A DNA stretch of 64,000 bases from Chroococcus sp. FPU101 (GTDB lineage: Bacteria; Cyanobacteriota; Cyanobacteriia; Cyanobacteriales; Microcystaceae), in contig NZ_BLJI01000009.1 in assembly GCF_017312365.1 (NCBI RefSeq), positions 93,093 through 157,092 of the forward strand, in the 5' to 3' direction. Below, one piece after another: positions 16,973 to 27,190 of this stretch. Within the stretch, counting starts at the first letter, position 1; every line of letters begins with the position of its first letter. The notes below the pieces were generated by a model, which had not been told where the DNA came from, searched no databases, and saw nothing but the letters and a program-made list of their open reading frames with translations. A program made the position numbers and the translations under genes.

Positions 16973-19639
16973 GGTATTTTCGATTAAAGCTTGATTTTCT
17001 TTGGTTTCCGACTGTTTGAGATATTCGATCGAAATGCGTCCAGCAGTGGGATTATTTGAGCTAACGATTAAAAGATACGCAAAAGTACGATCAAATAAAA
17101 GTTTATTCATTTGTCGGTTTGCCACAATTGGGATGATTACTGCTGCTCCAACCAGAACCAAAAACGGAGGAATGACAGGCAACCACCACCCTTGTAAAAA
17201 AGCCAGATAGCAGCCAATCAATAGCCCACTACTACCTATGATCAGACAAACCGCGATCGCCACAGGTGACTTTAATAACCAAGCTAGTCCCGCTCCTAAA
17301 ACAGCCCAAACCAACATCCATAGACATTCTAAGGGATCAGTCCAAACTCGTAACAAGGGACGTTTATCGAGAGCAGTACTAATAATTTGGCTAATGATGT
17401 TAGCGTGAATAAAAACTCCTGGCATCAGTTCTGGAGATTTCGACAAACTAACACTATAGGGTGTGTAAAACAAATCATTTAAACTGGGTGCTGTTGTGCC
17501 AATCAAAACCAGACGTGAACGGAAGATATGCGGTGGAATTTGGTGATTGAGGACTTGTTGTAGAGAAACTGTAGTAAAAGTACGATGAGAACCGCGAAAA
17601 TTCAATAATATTTGATAACCTCCCGACTGCGATCGCACATATCCACCATCATTGCTTTTAAATCGCTCAAAGGTGGCTGTTCCCAAATAGATTTTTTGCG
17701 GATCTTGTTGATCCGTTTTTGGGGTGATGTTTTGAGTTGCTAAATAGTGTAGGGCCAGTTTAAGGGCTAAACTATAATTTTCTTGCCCATCAGAAAGCCA
17801 AACCGATAACAAAGCACGACGGAGCGTACCATCAGGATCGACGACTTGATCAGAAAAACCGACTTGTCCGCGTTGTTTGAGTTGAGGAGGTGGCGGTATC
17901 TTCGGCTCAACTACTTTTTCAATTCCAAATAAATTAGGCGTTGTTTTAAAGGTTTGTACTAATTTGACATGACCAGGCTCGACAGGTAAATTACGATAAA
18001 GATCTAGACCAATTGCGGACGGGTTTTGTGCTTTGATCTCGCTAATGACTTGGGTTAAGATCTGATCATCAAGGGGCCAGTGTCCAACTTTTGCAAGATC
18101 TTTTTCATCAATCGTAACAATCACAATTCGTTTTTCTGGAACTTCTGATGATCGCCAACAAAAAAACTGATCCAGTAGATTCCATTCAAATCCCTGTAAG
18201 AGTCCGAGCATTCGTACTAATAGAATGGGGAGCGTAACCCCCATTGCAACGAGAGGTATCCAAAACCAATGAGGTCGGATGTGCTGGACTTCCTGCGCTG
18301 CTGTCTGTCGGGCGGTTGCTAACAATTGATTGGCATATTCAACAACTTCGAGTGCTGATTGAGCTTTTTGTTTAGCGAGTTCTTGACTTGCCCCTAAAAA
18401 CTGATAATCTGCGTCACTCAGACTTTTACCTAGCGCCCAAGTTAAGGCATCTTGTAATGTTTGATCTTGGAGTAACTGGGTTTGATCCAGACGATCTGAA
18501 GCTAACCATACAGTGATTTGATTAGCATAGGGACGCAACTGAGCTAGTTTCTTTTCTAGCCAATTTCGGTCAAAAACAGTCTGATAAATCCGATTATAAA
18601 CCTGTAACTTACCTTGGCGCTCAACGATTAAACCAGATAACTGTAACTCTATCTGTTCTGGACTGCCATTAGGCTCAAGCTCACCGTTTTCTAAGATTGT
18701 TTGATAGAGTCCGAGAAGACGACCAGTATTAGAAACATCTCGATAAAAAATGCGATCGCGGATCGTTCTTAAATGTTCTGGCTCGTCTTGGAATTCCCAA
18801 TTGTCGATAATGCGTTCTTTAACAACTTGTTCGACCGAGCGTACCTCAGCAACCATTGACTGCTCAACCATCAATCGACAGAGTTTTTGAGTCAGAAACG
18901 GTTGTCCACCCGTCCAATTTAAAATTTCTTGCATCATCAGTTGAGGGTGATCTACTTTGCCTTTTAAACCATCAATAAGCGGCTGTACTTCATCTAAATT
19001 AAAACCGCTTAATTCAATCGCCCTACCAATATTAAAAGGCGCTTGGGTCTTATCTTGAATCAAATTGCTCGGAGTTGCCACCCCAAGAAGTGCAAAAGTC
19101 AAACGCTGATATTTAGCATCATCCTTTCGTTGATTTTGAAAAAATCGAATCAGTACCCAGAAATCATCTAAAGAAAACTTTTGACTTAGAACTCGATCAA
19201 TTTCATCGACAAAAATAATAATCGGCAGTTTAATCTCAACTAACAACACTTCTTCAATAAATAGACCCAAGCGTTGCACAGGGGAAAATAAATCTCGTCT
19301 TTCGCGCCACCAAGGTCGCCACTGAATTTGCTCCGTTAGCTCACAACTGCTCACCAAAGATTGTATAAAACCTGCATACCACTGTTCTATCGTGATATCC
19401 GTTCCAATTCCCGTCAAATCGACAAAAGCGCAGATATAACCTTCGGTTTGTAGTCTTTGCATCGCTCGAACTCGTAAGCTAGATTTTCCCATCTGACGAG
19501 AGTTAAGAACATAGCACAATTCGCCTGCTTTGAGGGCCTCATAAAATACGTGATCCGCTTTTCGCTTCACATAGCTTGGAGCATTACTAGCAAGACTGCC
19601 ACCAACTTGATATTCAAAGTGAGACTGGGCTTGACTCAT
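16949..19639 (-). CDS. AAA-like ATPase fused to a CHASE2 sensor domain
   Basis: 896 residues. Residues 1-370 form a cyanobacterial AAA-like (STAND-related) module with a Walker A-type SRQMGKSSL near 48-56 and a Walker B FVDEIDRVL near 140. A helical stretch follows, then a membrane helix near 465-490. An extracytoplasmic CHASE2 domain covers about 490-760 (opening DQFFCWR, IVIVTIDEKDL). Three C-terminal membrane helices end in a short cytoplasmic tail. CHASE2 normally feeds a cyclase or kinase at the C-terminus. Here no such output exists and the ATPase at the N-terminus is the likely effector. The second AAA-like gene lies 12 bases upstream on the same strand. Confidence 0.9.
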   Translation of the reverse strand: MSQAQSHFEYQVGGSLASNAPSYVKRKADHVFYEALKAGELCYVLNSRQMGKSSLRVRAMQRLQTEGYICAFVDLTGIGTDITIEQWYAGFIQSLVSSCELTEQIQWRPWWRERRDLFSPVQRLGLFIEEVLLVEIKLPIIIFVDEIDRVLSQKFSLDDFWVLIRFFQNQRKDDAKYQRLTFALLGVATPSNLIQDKTQAPFNIGRAIELSGFNLDEVQPLIDGLKGKVDHPQLMMQEILNWTGGQPFLTQKLCRLMVEQSMVAEVRSVEQVVKERIIDNWEFQDEPEHLRTIRDRIFYRDVSNTGRLLGLYQTILENGELEPNGSPEQIELQLSGLIVERQGKLQVYNRIYQTVFDRNWLEKKLAQLRPYANQITVWLASDRLDQTQLLQDQTLQDALTWALGKSLSDADYQFLGASQELAKQKAQSALEVVEYANQLLATARQTAAQEVQHIRPHWFWIPLVAMGVTLPILLVRMLGLLQGFEWNLLDQFFCWRSSEVPEKRIVIVTIDEKDLAKVGHWPLDDQILTQVISEIKAQNPSAIGLDLYRNLPVEPGHVKLVQTFKTTPNLFGIEKVVEPKIPPPPQLKQRGQVGFSDQVVDPDGTLRRALLSVWLSDGQENYSLALKLALHYLATQNITPKTDQQDPQKIYLGTATFERFKSNDGGYVRSQSGGYQILLNFRGSHRTFTTVSLQQVLNHQIPPHIFRSRLVLIGTTAPSLNDLFYTPYSVSLSKSPELMPGVFIHANIISQIISTALDKRPLLRVWTDPLECLWMLVWAVLGAGLAWLLKSPVAIAVCLIIGSSGLLIGCYLAFLQGWWLPVIPPFLVLVGAAVIIPIVANRQMNKLLFDRTFAYLLIVSSNNPTAGRISIEYLKQSETKENQALIENTLKTKWPR

Positions 19640-19651
19640 AAGTATTTTTGC

Positions 19652-20989
19652 TTATTTTTCTGACAAGACACGACGGAAATACTCACGATACAATTGACAT
19701 CGTGGTTTAACTTGATTATCGAGTCGTCGAACCAGTCCCATACTGTGCAACTTATAAATCTGCATTGAATCTAATTCGATAGGTTTTGCTGAAGTAACAA
19801 CCTCTTTAAACGCTTGCTTTAAAGCTTGTGTTTCGGGTGTGTCTTGTTGCAGTGTTTCTAAGTGTCGCCGCAGATGATTGCTATAAATTCCTGCTTCTGT
19901 TGCTGCCTCTTTCAAGAGTTGGTCGAGCGTGACTTTTTGTGTACTCACCTCATACATCGCCAACCTGACTAAATAGGGATGACCGCCGATAATTTCCATT
20001 AAATTTTCGATTTGGGTTTTGTTCCAATTTAATTGATGGAGATGCGCTAGGGATGTGATTTGCTGTTGATTAAACTCGCTTAACTCTACGGGAATTCCCG
20101 CATTAAATGGAGATTGATTCATATCCAAAGGAATATAGACCTCAGTAGAATGAGCAATGACTAAATGAAATTGTTTCCACTTTTGTGAAATCTTCCCTTT
20201 TTCGTGCCAGCTTCGTAGCATTCCAAAGAAATCTTCAATAATTTCAGTATAGGGAAAAAGTCGATCAACTTCATCTAATCCTAAGACTAAAGGCTCTTTG
20301 ATAGAGGTGAATAAATACTCTTCAAAATAGACAGTACAGTTGTCATTACTACCCAAAATTTCGGTATCCCAATAAGTGTTTAGTTGATTTTCGACCTTTA
20401 ACTGTCGGCTAACCGTCAAACACAGCCAACGCAAAAATTTCTCTAATGAGATTAAAATCGAGCGTTCTACACTTCTTAGGTCGATATACACTGCTTGACA
20501 TTTATGGGCTTGAGCATGAGCCAAAACTCGCATGATTAATGACGTTTTACCCATGCCAGAAGGTGCCTTAATCCGAAGTAGGGAACCCGATTTTACTACT
20601 GTCTCATAACACAGAGATTCTATTCCCTCTCGCTCGATATAAAAAGGTGAACTGAGAGGGACTGAACCTTCAGGAAAAGATAAATTATTAGATGATGAGG
20701 CTTGCTGTTTTTTCCAAGCTCTTTCTAATGCTCCTTTAAAATTATTTTTCGTAACTTCTTCGGCTAAAGCAATCGAAAGTTTATGCCATAACTTTGGCCC
20801 AATATCACCTCTAATATAATTGACGGAGTGATGATAAGTTTCAGCAATTTGGTCATAGGTTAGACCCTCCCATGAGCCTTGAAGCAATTCAAGTTCAATA
20901 TCTTTTAAATACTCTTGAAAGTGTTTGAAGATTTGGGAATTGGCGATCTCTTTTGCTTCTTCCCAAGTCAAAGTTAATTGTAAGTTCAT
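19652..20989 (-). CDS. AAA-like ATPase with N-terminal helical/HTH domain
   Basis: 445 residues. The N-terminal 90 residues (TWEEAKEIAN, LTYDQIAETYHHSVNYIRGDIG) match the small helix-turn-helix-like domain found at the front of many cyanobacterial vWA-MoxR-associated and effector-type proteins. An AAA-like domain follows, with Walker A SGMGKTS near 144-150 and Walker B LVLGLDEVDRLF near 236, ending in a winged-helix-like region. It is the promoter-proximal gene of a two-gene unit with the AAA-CHASE2 gene. The two ATPase modules are related and may form a signalling pair or hetero-oligomer (inference). Confidence 0.85.
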   Translation of the reverse strand: MNLQLTLTWEEAKEIANSQIFKHFQEYLKDIELELLQGSWEGLTYDQIAETYHHSVNYIRGDIGPKLWHKLSIALAEEVTKNNFKGALERAWKKQQASSSNNLSFPEGSVPLSSPFYIEREGIESLCYETVVKSGSLLRIKAPSGMGKTSLIMRVLAHAQAHKCQAVYIDLRSVERSILISLEKFLRWLCLTVSRQLKVENQLNTYWDTEILGSNDNCTVYFEEYLFTSIKEPLVLGLDEVDRLFPYTEIIEDFFGMLRSWHEKGKISQKWKQFHLVIAHSTEVYIPLDMNQSPFNAGIPVELSEFNQQQITSLAHLHQLNWNKTQIENLMEIIGGHPYLVRLAMYEVSTQKVTLDQLLKEAATEAGIYSNHLRRHLETLQQDTPETQALKQAFKEVVTSAKPIELDSMQIYKLHSMGLVRRLDNQVKPRCQLYREYFRRVLSEK

Positions 20990-21114
20990 TACTTAAGGCA
21001 AAAAGGATTCATTCTTTATCATAAAGTTTTTGTCGGAAAAATTACTTTAATGAGATAGATAAATTTATGAAAAATAGATAAAGATTTGATGACAAACTTT
21101 TTGCTCAGGTTAAA

Positions 21115-23361
21115 CTAAGCTATCAAACGTTGTTCGTAATATCCATATTCGATATAATGTTTTGTTGCCGCTTCTACATCATTACCATAAGCAGCAAAAA
21201 CATCAGGGTTACGCTCAAGATAGGCAGTCGGCTCAAAGGTGATTTGTCTTCCTTCTATGCGTCCTAAATTTAGATAATGAGTCGAACCGCTTGCTAAATT
21301 GTATCCAAATGCTTCGATTAAATCCCCATAAGAAGCAAGATAGCGAGCGCTTGAAAATAAATTCGGGTTACGTTGTTCATAAAATCCGTTAGTTAGATAA
21401 TGTTGCGTAGCAGCTTCAAGATTTGTACCATAAACACCGAGTAAATCATCATAAGAATCAAGATAGCGGGCGGGATCAAATGCGGTTAAAGAACGTTGTT
21501 CAGAAAAACCAAAACGGATATAGTGTTCAGTTGCCCTGGCTCCATCGGTTCCAAAAACAGGTATTAAGTCTGGATTTGAGGCGATATAACGAAATTCATC
21601 AAATAGATCGCTTTGCCTGCCTTCAAAACGCCCAATGGTGTAGTAATGCTGGCGTAGTGCGTCTAAATTATCGCCGAGATTTTGGATGAGATCGCCATAG
21701 GATGCCCCATATTGTACGGGGTCTAGATTTGTAATTGTCCCGACTCCCTGAGCATCGTTAATGATTGCATGATTAGCACTAGATAAATTTAGTACAAATG
21801 TTTCAGGTGCTTCGACTAGGGTATCGGCTGTAATGGAAACGGTAATCGTTGCTGTGTTTTGTCCTTGTCCAATGGTTAAAGTTCTAGAGACGGGCGTATA
21901 ATCAACTGAGGCGATCGCAGTCTCATTGGCCGAACTATATCTGACAGTCACAGTTGTCGAACTAGGATTACTGAGCGTAACTGTAAAAACAGCATTAGTC
22001 AAACCTTCGGGATCATCAATGACGGTAACATCATTAATACTAAGCTGGGGAATCTGATTCTGTGCCTCAAATGCTCCTATATCAACCGTGCTACCTACAA
22101 TCCGAGCATAACCCGTTCCGCGCTGATCGTTTGGTAAGGGTTCAGTGATATTACCATCTCCATCAAGATCATTGACATCAGAGGGAATGATGGCATTGTT
22201 TCCCGCATCAAGGGCAGGACTATCGAAGAGTAGAGCTTGGGTGAAAGTTGGGCCGCCGTTATCTTGCAAAGGGCCAAGCTTAGGATCTCCGCTTATTGCA
22301 GGTTGACAACTGCCATCTTCAATTAAGTTATTGCTATTAGTGGCCAAACTCCCAGAAGTAATACAATCTCCACCTGCTAGACTATTAGCAATAATCGTAT
22401 TGCTCAAGTTAAAGGTAGAATCATTAAAAATACCGCCACCATTGACTGCTCCATTATCTGAAATCGTGGAGTTAGCTACCGTCAACCGACCTCTAATACT
22501 AAAAATTCCGCCCCCACGAACGGATGTTAAATTATCAGAAATGGTCGAATTAATCACATTGACACGGCTATCTCTACTATAAATGCCCCCACCGTCAGTT
22601 CTAGCTCCCGATGCTACATTACCAGAAATAGTCGAGTTAGCTACATTCAGATTACCCGCTCGAATGAAGATGCCACCCCCATCAGCCGAATCATAACGAG
22701 AATCAGCAAAAGTCGAATTATTAGAAATGGTTGAATTAATAACTGTTACGCTACCCCGTGCGCTATAGATGCCGCCACCACCATCGAATCTCAAACCATC
22801 AACTCTATTATCAGTAATCGTGCTATTGATGACTTTTAGAGTTCCATCAATGCTATAAATGCCTCCGCCGTCGGGTGTATCACCCAGACAGGTATTTCCA
22901 GAGATGATACTGTTACTAATCGTTAGGCTGCCATTTTTACTATAAACGCCACCACCATCAAAATCATCGGACTGACTACCATTAACCGTATTGCCTGTGA
23001 TAATGCTATCAGTCAGTGTTAGGTTCGTAAAATTGCTATAGATGCCACCACCTTCACCTGATGGCTTTCCCCCAGTTATCGTTAGTCCATTAATAGATAC
23101 ATTGATGGAACTCGACGTACTAGGGTTGATCTTAAAAATGCGAAATTCTTGATTATTCCCATTGATTGTGAGTCCTAATCCGTTAATTGTTACCGAGTCA
23201 GTAATGCTTAACTCCCCAGTGCTGAGATTAATCGTATTATTACCTGGGAAGTTAGCAAACTCAACAGTATCTAATCCTGGGCGGTTGTTTGCATTTTCAA
23301 TCGCTTGACGCAAGCTTCCCAAACCTGAGTCAGACAAGTTGGTGACGGTGAATGTTGCCAT
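21115..23361 (-). CDS. Large surface/secreted protein: choice-of-anchor Q repeats, Calx-beta domain, five C-terminal repeats
   Basis: 748 residues in three parts. Residues 1-430 form a beta-helix opening with TVTNLSDSGLGSLRQAIENAN and built of repeated IxNSTISxNxxxxGGGI units. Residues about 440-550 are a Calx-beta domain (VTVIDDPEG, VDYTPVSRTLTIGQGQ, ETFVLNLS). Residues about 552-748 contain five tandem repeats of about 40-45 residues, each with YLxSYxDL, AxxHYxxxGxxEQR-type motifs. No N-terminal signal is visible, which fits type I secretion from the C-terminus; that route is inferred. A short AT-rich inverted repeat (23360-23376) overlaps the start codon. The response regulator gene ends 26 bases upstream, so the two may share a transcript. 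Confidence 0.85.
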   Translation of the reverse strand: MATFTVTNLSDSGLGSLRQAIENANNRPGLDTVEFANFPGNNTINLSTGELSITDSVTINGLGLTINGNNQEFRIFKINPSTSSSINVSINGLTITGGKPSGEGGGIYSNFTNLTLTDSIITGNTVNGSQSDDFDGGGVYSKNGSLTISNSIISGNTCLGDTPDGGGIYSIDGTLKVINSTITDNRVDGLRFDGGGGIYSARGSVTVINSTISNNSTFADSRYDSADGGGIFIRAGNLNVANSTISGNVASGARTDGGGIYSRDSRVNVINSTISDNLTSVRGGGIFSIRGRLTVANSTISDNGAVNGGGIFNDSTFNLSNTIIANSLAGGDCITSGSLATNSNNLIEDGSCQPAISGDPKLGPLQDNGGPTFTQALLFDSPALDAGNNAIIPSDVNDLDGDGNITEPLPNDQRGTGYARIVGSTVDIGAFEAQNQIPQLSINDVTVIDDPEGLTNAVFTVTLSNPSSTTVTVRYSSANETAIASVDYTPVSRTLTIGQGQNTATITVSITADTLVEAPETFVLNLSSANHAIINDAQGVGTITNLDPVQYGASYGDLIQNLGDNLDALRQHYYTIGRFEGRQSDLFDEFRYIASNPDLIPVFGTDGARATEHYIRFGFSEQRSLTAFDPARYLDSYDDLLGVYGTNLEAATQHYLTNGFYEQRNPNLFSSARYLASYGDLIEAFGYNLASGSTHYLNLGRIEGRQITFEPTAYLERNPDVFAAYGNDVEAATKHYIEYGYYEQRLIA

Positions 23362-23387
23362 CTTAGTCTCTAAGATTTTCGTTTAGT

Positions 23388-24137
23388 CTAACCAAAACGA
23401 TAGCCAAAACCTCGCACAGTGATCAAATATTCTGGTTGACTGGGATCTAATTCTAATTTTTCTCGTAACCAACGAATATGGACATCAACAGTTTTTGTAT
23501 CACCTAAAAAATCTGGGCCCCAAATTTGTTCGATGAGTTGTTCTCGTGACCACACTCGCTTAGGATAGCTCATAAACAACTCTAGTAATCGAAATTCTTT
23601 GGGTGATAGATTAATTTCTTCACCGCGAACTAGAACACGACATTCTTGGATATTCAGAGTTATATCTCGAAAACGACGCATCGGTGCAGCCGTCTGGGTA
23701 CTAAAACCTTGGCGACGAATTAAGGCACGACAACGAGCAACTAATTCTCGCATACTGAAGGGTTTTGTTAAGTAATCATCTGCTCCAACTTCTAACCCGA
23801 GTACGCGATCGGTTTCGCTGGCTTTGGCACTTAAAATTAAAATCGGAATAATATTGTTTTGGTAGCGCAATAAACGACAAATATCTAAACCGTTGATCTG
23901 CGGTAACATCAGATCCAACAACAGTAAGTCAAATCCTGAATTTTGTGAGCTTGATTCGGATTGTAGCAATTCAATCGCAGAACGTCCGTCACTAACACTA
24001 ACGACCTCGTATCCTTCTTCTTCGAGAGCGAGAACCACCATATCTCGAATAATATCTTCATCCTCAACGACTAATATTCTAGAGTTATGTCCTAAGTCAC
24101 GGTTAGAAGAAAATTGAGGCACTTCTAGAGATAGCAT
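23388..24137 (-). CDS. OmpR/PhoB-family response regulator transcription factor
   Basis: 249 residues. The receiver domain has the phosphoacceptor Asp75 (LLLLDLMLP), acidic residues in VVEDED and the conserved Lys125 (YLTKPFS). The C-terminal winged helix ends SREQLIEQIWG, KTVDVHIRWLREKLE, VRGFGYRFG, typical of OmpR/PhoB DNA-binding domains. A 20-residue N-terminal extension precedes the receiver. It resembles the SphR/RpaB class of cyanobacterial regulators, but I cannot assign an orthologue. No histidine kinase is adjacent. It is divergent from the O-antigen-ligase-like gene across a 209-base spacer and probably heads the transcript of the large surface-protein gene. Confidence 0.9.
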   Translation of the reverse strand: MLSLEVPQFSSNRDLGHNSRILVVEDEDIIRDMVVLALEEEGYEVVSVSDGRSAIELLQSESSSQNSGFDLLLLDLMLPQINGLDICRLLRYQNNIIPILILSAKASETDRVLGLEVGADDYLTKPFSMRELVARCRALIRRQGFSTQTAAPMRRFRDITLNIQECRVLVRGEEINLSPKEFRLLELFMSYPKRVWSREQLIEQIWGPDFLGDTKTVDVHIRWLREKLELDPSQPEYLITVRGFGYRFG

Positions 24138-24346
24138 AAAAAAATTTGGCTAATCTGTATCATCCTCATCTTAGCGTATGACGGCTACTGTGAAATAAGC
24201 TAGAGATTATAGTGACCATCTTAAATGATTCTTATTGCTAACTTTTTCTCGATTCAGTTTCCTTTAACCAAAACCCTAACATTGTTCTTAAGCTTTTTTC
24301 GTCTTAAACTAGGTGGCAACCTATAAACTCAGTCCGTGATTAGGAT

Positions 24347-25918
24347 ATGAATTTAGAAAAAAATCTACTTCCCATTGCTGTTACTACGGTTGCTACTCTG
24401 TTTCTTTGTGTTGTTTTAGCTCTGTTATTTGATGTTAAAGCGGCATTACTCGGACTTTTTCTGGTTCCAGGTGGGGTGGTAGCCTTTCTCAATCCCCGTT
24501 TAGGTTTATTAGCACTTTTAATTTATCTTCCGTTTAGTAGTACGATCGCTTTTTCGACTTTTAAAGTATTTACTGTTGTTGGTAACTTGATTAAATACAG
24601 TAAATCCTATCCTTTATTTAAAGTTGCTAAGGATGCGTTTTATTTTCCTGCACTCCTCAAAATTATATTATCGGGTGATGCTTGGCCAAAACTTAGAGCC
24701 AAAACCAAACCGTTAGTAATTGCGATCATTGTTTTAGTTGCTGTCTGTTTACTCACGTTTTTCTTTGTTAATCTTCCTAATAATATTTTGTCTAAAGGAT
24801 TGATTGGAATTAAAATCTTACTAGGTTATATTCCTTTAATTTTATGTGGCTATTATTTAATACAACAGACCAAGGATGTAGCTATCATCACCCGTTTATT
24901 GGTTGTTTTAATCATTATTTGTTGTAGCTTGTGTCTGATTCAATATTTTTTATTAACCCAAGGAATTTGTCCTGATAATATTGTTCTTAATAAACTTCCT
25001 TCAGTGGTTGATTTGTCTCAAACTAAATTTTATCCAGATATTACCGATAAAGCAACCTTGAAAGCCAACTGTTTAGTAGGAGGTTCTAATCTCTACAATC
25101 CAAAACTCAATTTAATTCGTCTTTCTGGTACATTTTCTGATCCTTGGCAATGGGGATGGTTTCTGATTTCTAGTGCTTTTATTAGCTATGCTGCATCTTT
25201 TAGTGATCCGTCTCATCGTTGGAAAATTATTAGTTGGATCTCGATGGCAATGGTTTTAAGTGCAACGCTGGTTTCAGGGCAACGAATTGCTCTTATTTTA
25301 GTTCCTTTAATTTATATTATCTTACTGTTAGTAACTGAAAAACGAAAACAATCATTAATCATTAAATTAGCGATTATTGCAATTTTTGTTTTTATCTTGG
25401 TGACTCAAGTTGGTATTGTAGAACAACGGGTTGATAATTTGGTAGATCGATGGATGTATTCACCACCGCAAGAATTTATCGCTAGACAATTTTCTTGGCT
25501 CTCAAGTCGTTTGAGTTTATTTGGTGAAGGTTTAGGAAGTGCAACCAGTGGTGCGCGTCGTTTAACCGAAGAAGGAACACTATTAATTGAAACTTATTAC
25601 GTTAAGTTACTCTATGAAATTGGAGTCCTCGGATTTATTGCATTTATGACGGTTGTTTCAATGATTACTTGGCTAACGTTCAAAGCTTATCGATCTCTTA
25701 AAACACCTGCTTTACGACATTGGGCAATTTGTTTATGGCTTTTTATTCTATTTATTAGCTTCAATCCATACTATTATCCTTTATCGGTAGAACCAGTTTC
25801 AATTTATTATTGGTTATTTGCTGGAATGTTGTTAAAATTGCCTGAGTTAGAGCAGAATATTAATTCAGAGTTACAACAGCCTGTAAGCGAGTCAGATCAG
25901 CATTTTCTTAATACCTGA
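24347..25918 (+). CDS. O-antigen-ligase-like polysaccharide membrane protein (possible HpsL)
   Basis: 523 residues with about ten to twelve hydrophobic helices. A large extracytoplasmic loop after residue 200 contains two Cys residues, and a LSGTFSDPWQWGWFLISS motif is typical of the Wzy/WaaL O-antigen polymerase-ligase superfamily. The pattern near the N-terminus (LNPRLGLLALLIYLPFSSTIAF, then YSKSYPLFKVAKDAFYFPALL) resembles cyanobacterial HpsL of hormogonium polysaccharide synthesis, but I give no symbol because this rests on memory of the family. No other polysaccharide genes adjoin it. Confidence 0.75.
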   Translation: MNLEKNLLPIAVTTVATLFLCVVLALLFDVKAALLGLFLVPGGVVAFLNPRLGLLALLIYLPFSSTIAFSTFKVFTVVGNLIKYSKSYPLFKVAKDAFYFPALLKIILSGDAWPKLRAKTKPLVIAIIVLVAVCLLTFFFVNLPNNILSKGLIGIKILLGYIPLILCGYYLIQQTKDVAIITRLLVVLIIICCSLCLIQYFLLTQGICPDNIVLNKLPSVVDLSQTKFYPDITDKATLKANCLVGGSNLYNPKLNLIRLSGTFSDPWQWGWFLISSAFISYAASFSDPSHRWKIISWISMAMVLSATLVSGQRIALILVPLIYIILLLVTEKRKQSLIIKLAIIAIFVFILVTQVGIVEQRVDNLVDRWMYSPPQEFIARQFSWLSSRLSLFGEGLGSATSGARRLTEEGTLLIETYYVKLLYEIGVLGFIAFMTVVSMITWLTFKAYRSLKTPALRHWAICLWLFILFISFNPYYYPLSVEPVSIYYWLFAGMLLKLPELEQNINSELQQPVSESDQHFLNT

Positions 25919-26032
25919 GTAATAACACTGAGCCTAAATTCATTAAATTCTCTGAAGACAAAAGCATAAAGAATCAAGTATCTTGAAAAGTAGAACTATT
26001 ATCCAGTTATTGCAAAGGCTATTCACTTCTCA

Positions 26033-27028
26033 ATGCTAGATTCTAAAGTCACCTTTCATCTACAATATAACGCTGAAGAATTAATCTGGAGGTATGAACA
26101 AGGTGAACGAGAATTCGGAGCCATTGATCTACAACAAGTTAATCTCATTCAGCTAAATCTCAGAGATATTAATTTAAACCGTTGCTCTTTGGATTGGTCA
26201 AATTTAAGCGCGTCTGATCTAAGTTATGCCAATTTAAGTCGCGCTGATTTAAGTTATGCAAAGTTATTAGGAACTAATTTAACAGAAGCGAATTTAACAA
26301 GTGCGAATTTGAGTAGTGCTGATTTGAGTTGGGTAAATTTACAGGGTGCGATTCTCATTGGTGCAGATTTAGAAGAAGCAAATTTAAGACAAGCTAAATT
26401 GATCAATGCGAATTTAAGTTGTGCGAATTTAAAAGGAGCCAATTTAACAGGAATTGATTTAACAGATGTTAATTTATGTCGAGCCGATTTGAGACAAGCA
26501 AATTTATCGGGTGTGGATCTCAGTGGTGCAAATTTATGTCGAGCCGATTTGAGTGGAGCGAATCTTAATGGAGCCGATTTAAGTAATACAAATTTATATA
26601 AAGCTGATTTGAGTAATAGTTATCTAAAACAAGTGAATTTAGAAAATGCTTTTTTAAAAAGAGCAAGTCTCCGTCGAGCGAATTTAAAGGGTGCGAATTT
26701 AAGTGGTGCTGTTTTTAGAGAAATTAATTTAAGTATTGTGAGCTTATCAGAATTTAATTTACAATCAGTTCTTTTATCGAGTCGAATTAATTTAAGTTCA
26801 GCCAATCTAAGTGAAGCCAATTTATCAAAAGCGATTTTAAAAAAAGCTAATCTAAGCTATGCACTACTTCATCAAACAGCTTTAATGGAAGCGAGTTTAC
26901 AAGGTGCGAATTTAACAGATGCTTCGTTACACAATGCAGATTTACGAGGTGCAAATTTAAAAAATAGCAGCTTAAGTGATATTAACTTAACTGAAACAAC
27001 TATGCCCGATGGTAGTATTCATCCTTAA
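26033..27028 (+). CDS. Pentapeptide-repeat protein
   Basis: 331 residues. After a 30-residue lead (LIWRYEQGEREFGAIDL), nearly the whole protein is A(D/N)Lxx pentapeptides, about 55 of them, which should fold as a right-handed quadrilateral beta-helix. There is no signal peptide or transmembrane helix. The DNA shows a matching 15-base quasi-period with aatttaa recurring. Pentapeptide proteins are abundant in cyanobacteria, and few have known roles. Ribosome binding is not obvious. Nothing nearby suggests a partner. Confidence 0.92.
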   Translation: MLDSKVTFHLQYNAEELIWRYEQGEREFGAIDLQQVNLIQLNLRDINLNRCSLDWSNLSASDLSYANLSRADLSYAKLLGTNLTEANLTSANLSSADLSWVNLQGAILIGADLEEANLRQAKLINANLSCANLKGANLTGIDLTDVNLCRADLRQANLSGVDLSGANLCRADLSGANLNGADLSNTNLYKADLSNSYLKQVNLENAFLKRASLRRANLKGANLSGAVFREINLSIVSLSEFNLQSVLLSSRINLSSANLSEANLSKAILKKANLSYALLHQTALMEASLQGANLTDASLHNADLRGANLKNSSLSDINLTETTMPDGSIHP

Positions 27029-27190
27029 CCATTAATGATCGCTTTGTAACTTTCTTGTCAATACTCATAAAATAACAGTTACAACTTTTGATAAGTTTAC
27101 AGAAAATTAAAGACAATCCCTGCTCAAATATATTGCAGTTGATTAAGGATACGATGGGGGAAATTACCCCCAGACCCCAATGTTGTGAAA

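Noticed and set aside
26254..26820. Open frames opposite the pentapeptide-repeat gene encoding Lys/Phe/Ala repeats
   Set aside because: They mirror the 15-base repeat on the other strand, have no ribosome site and encode only low-complexity sequence.
26033..27028. Periodic DNA as a CRISPR-like array
   Set aside because: The 15-base periodicity comes from pentapeptide codons; there are no constant repeats separated by unique spacers.
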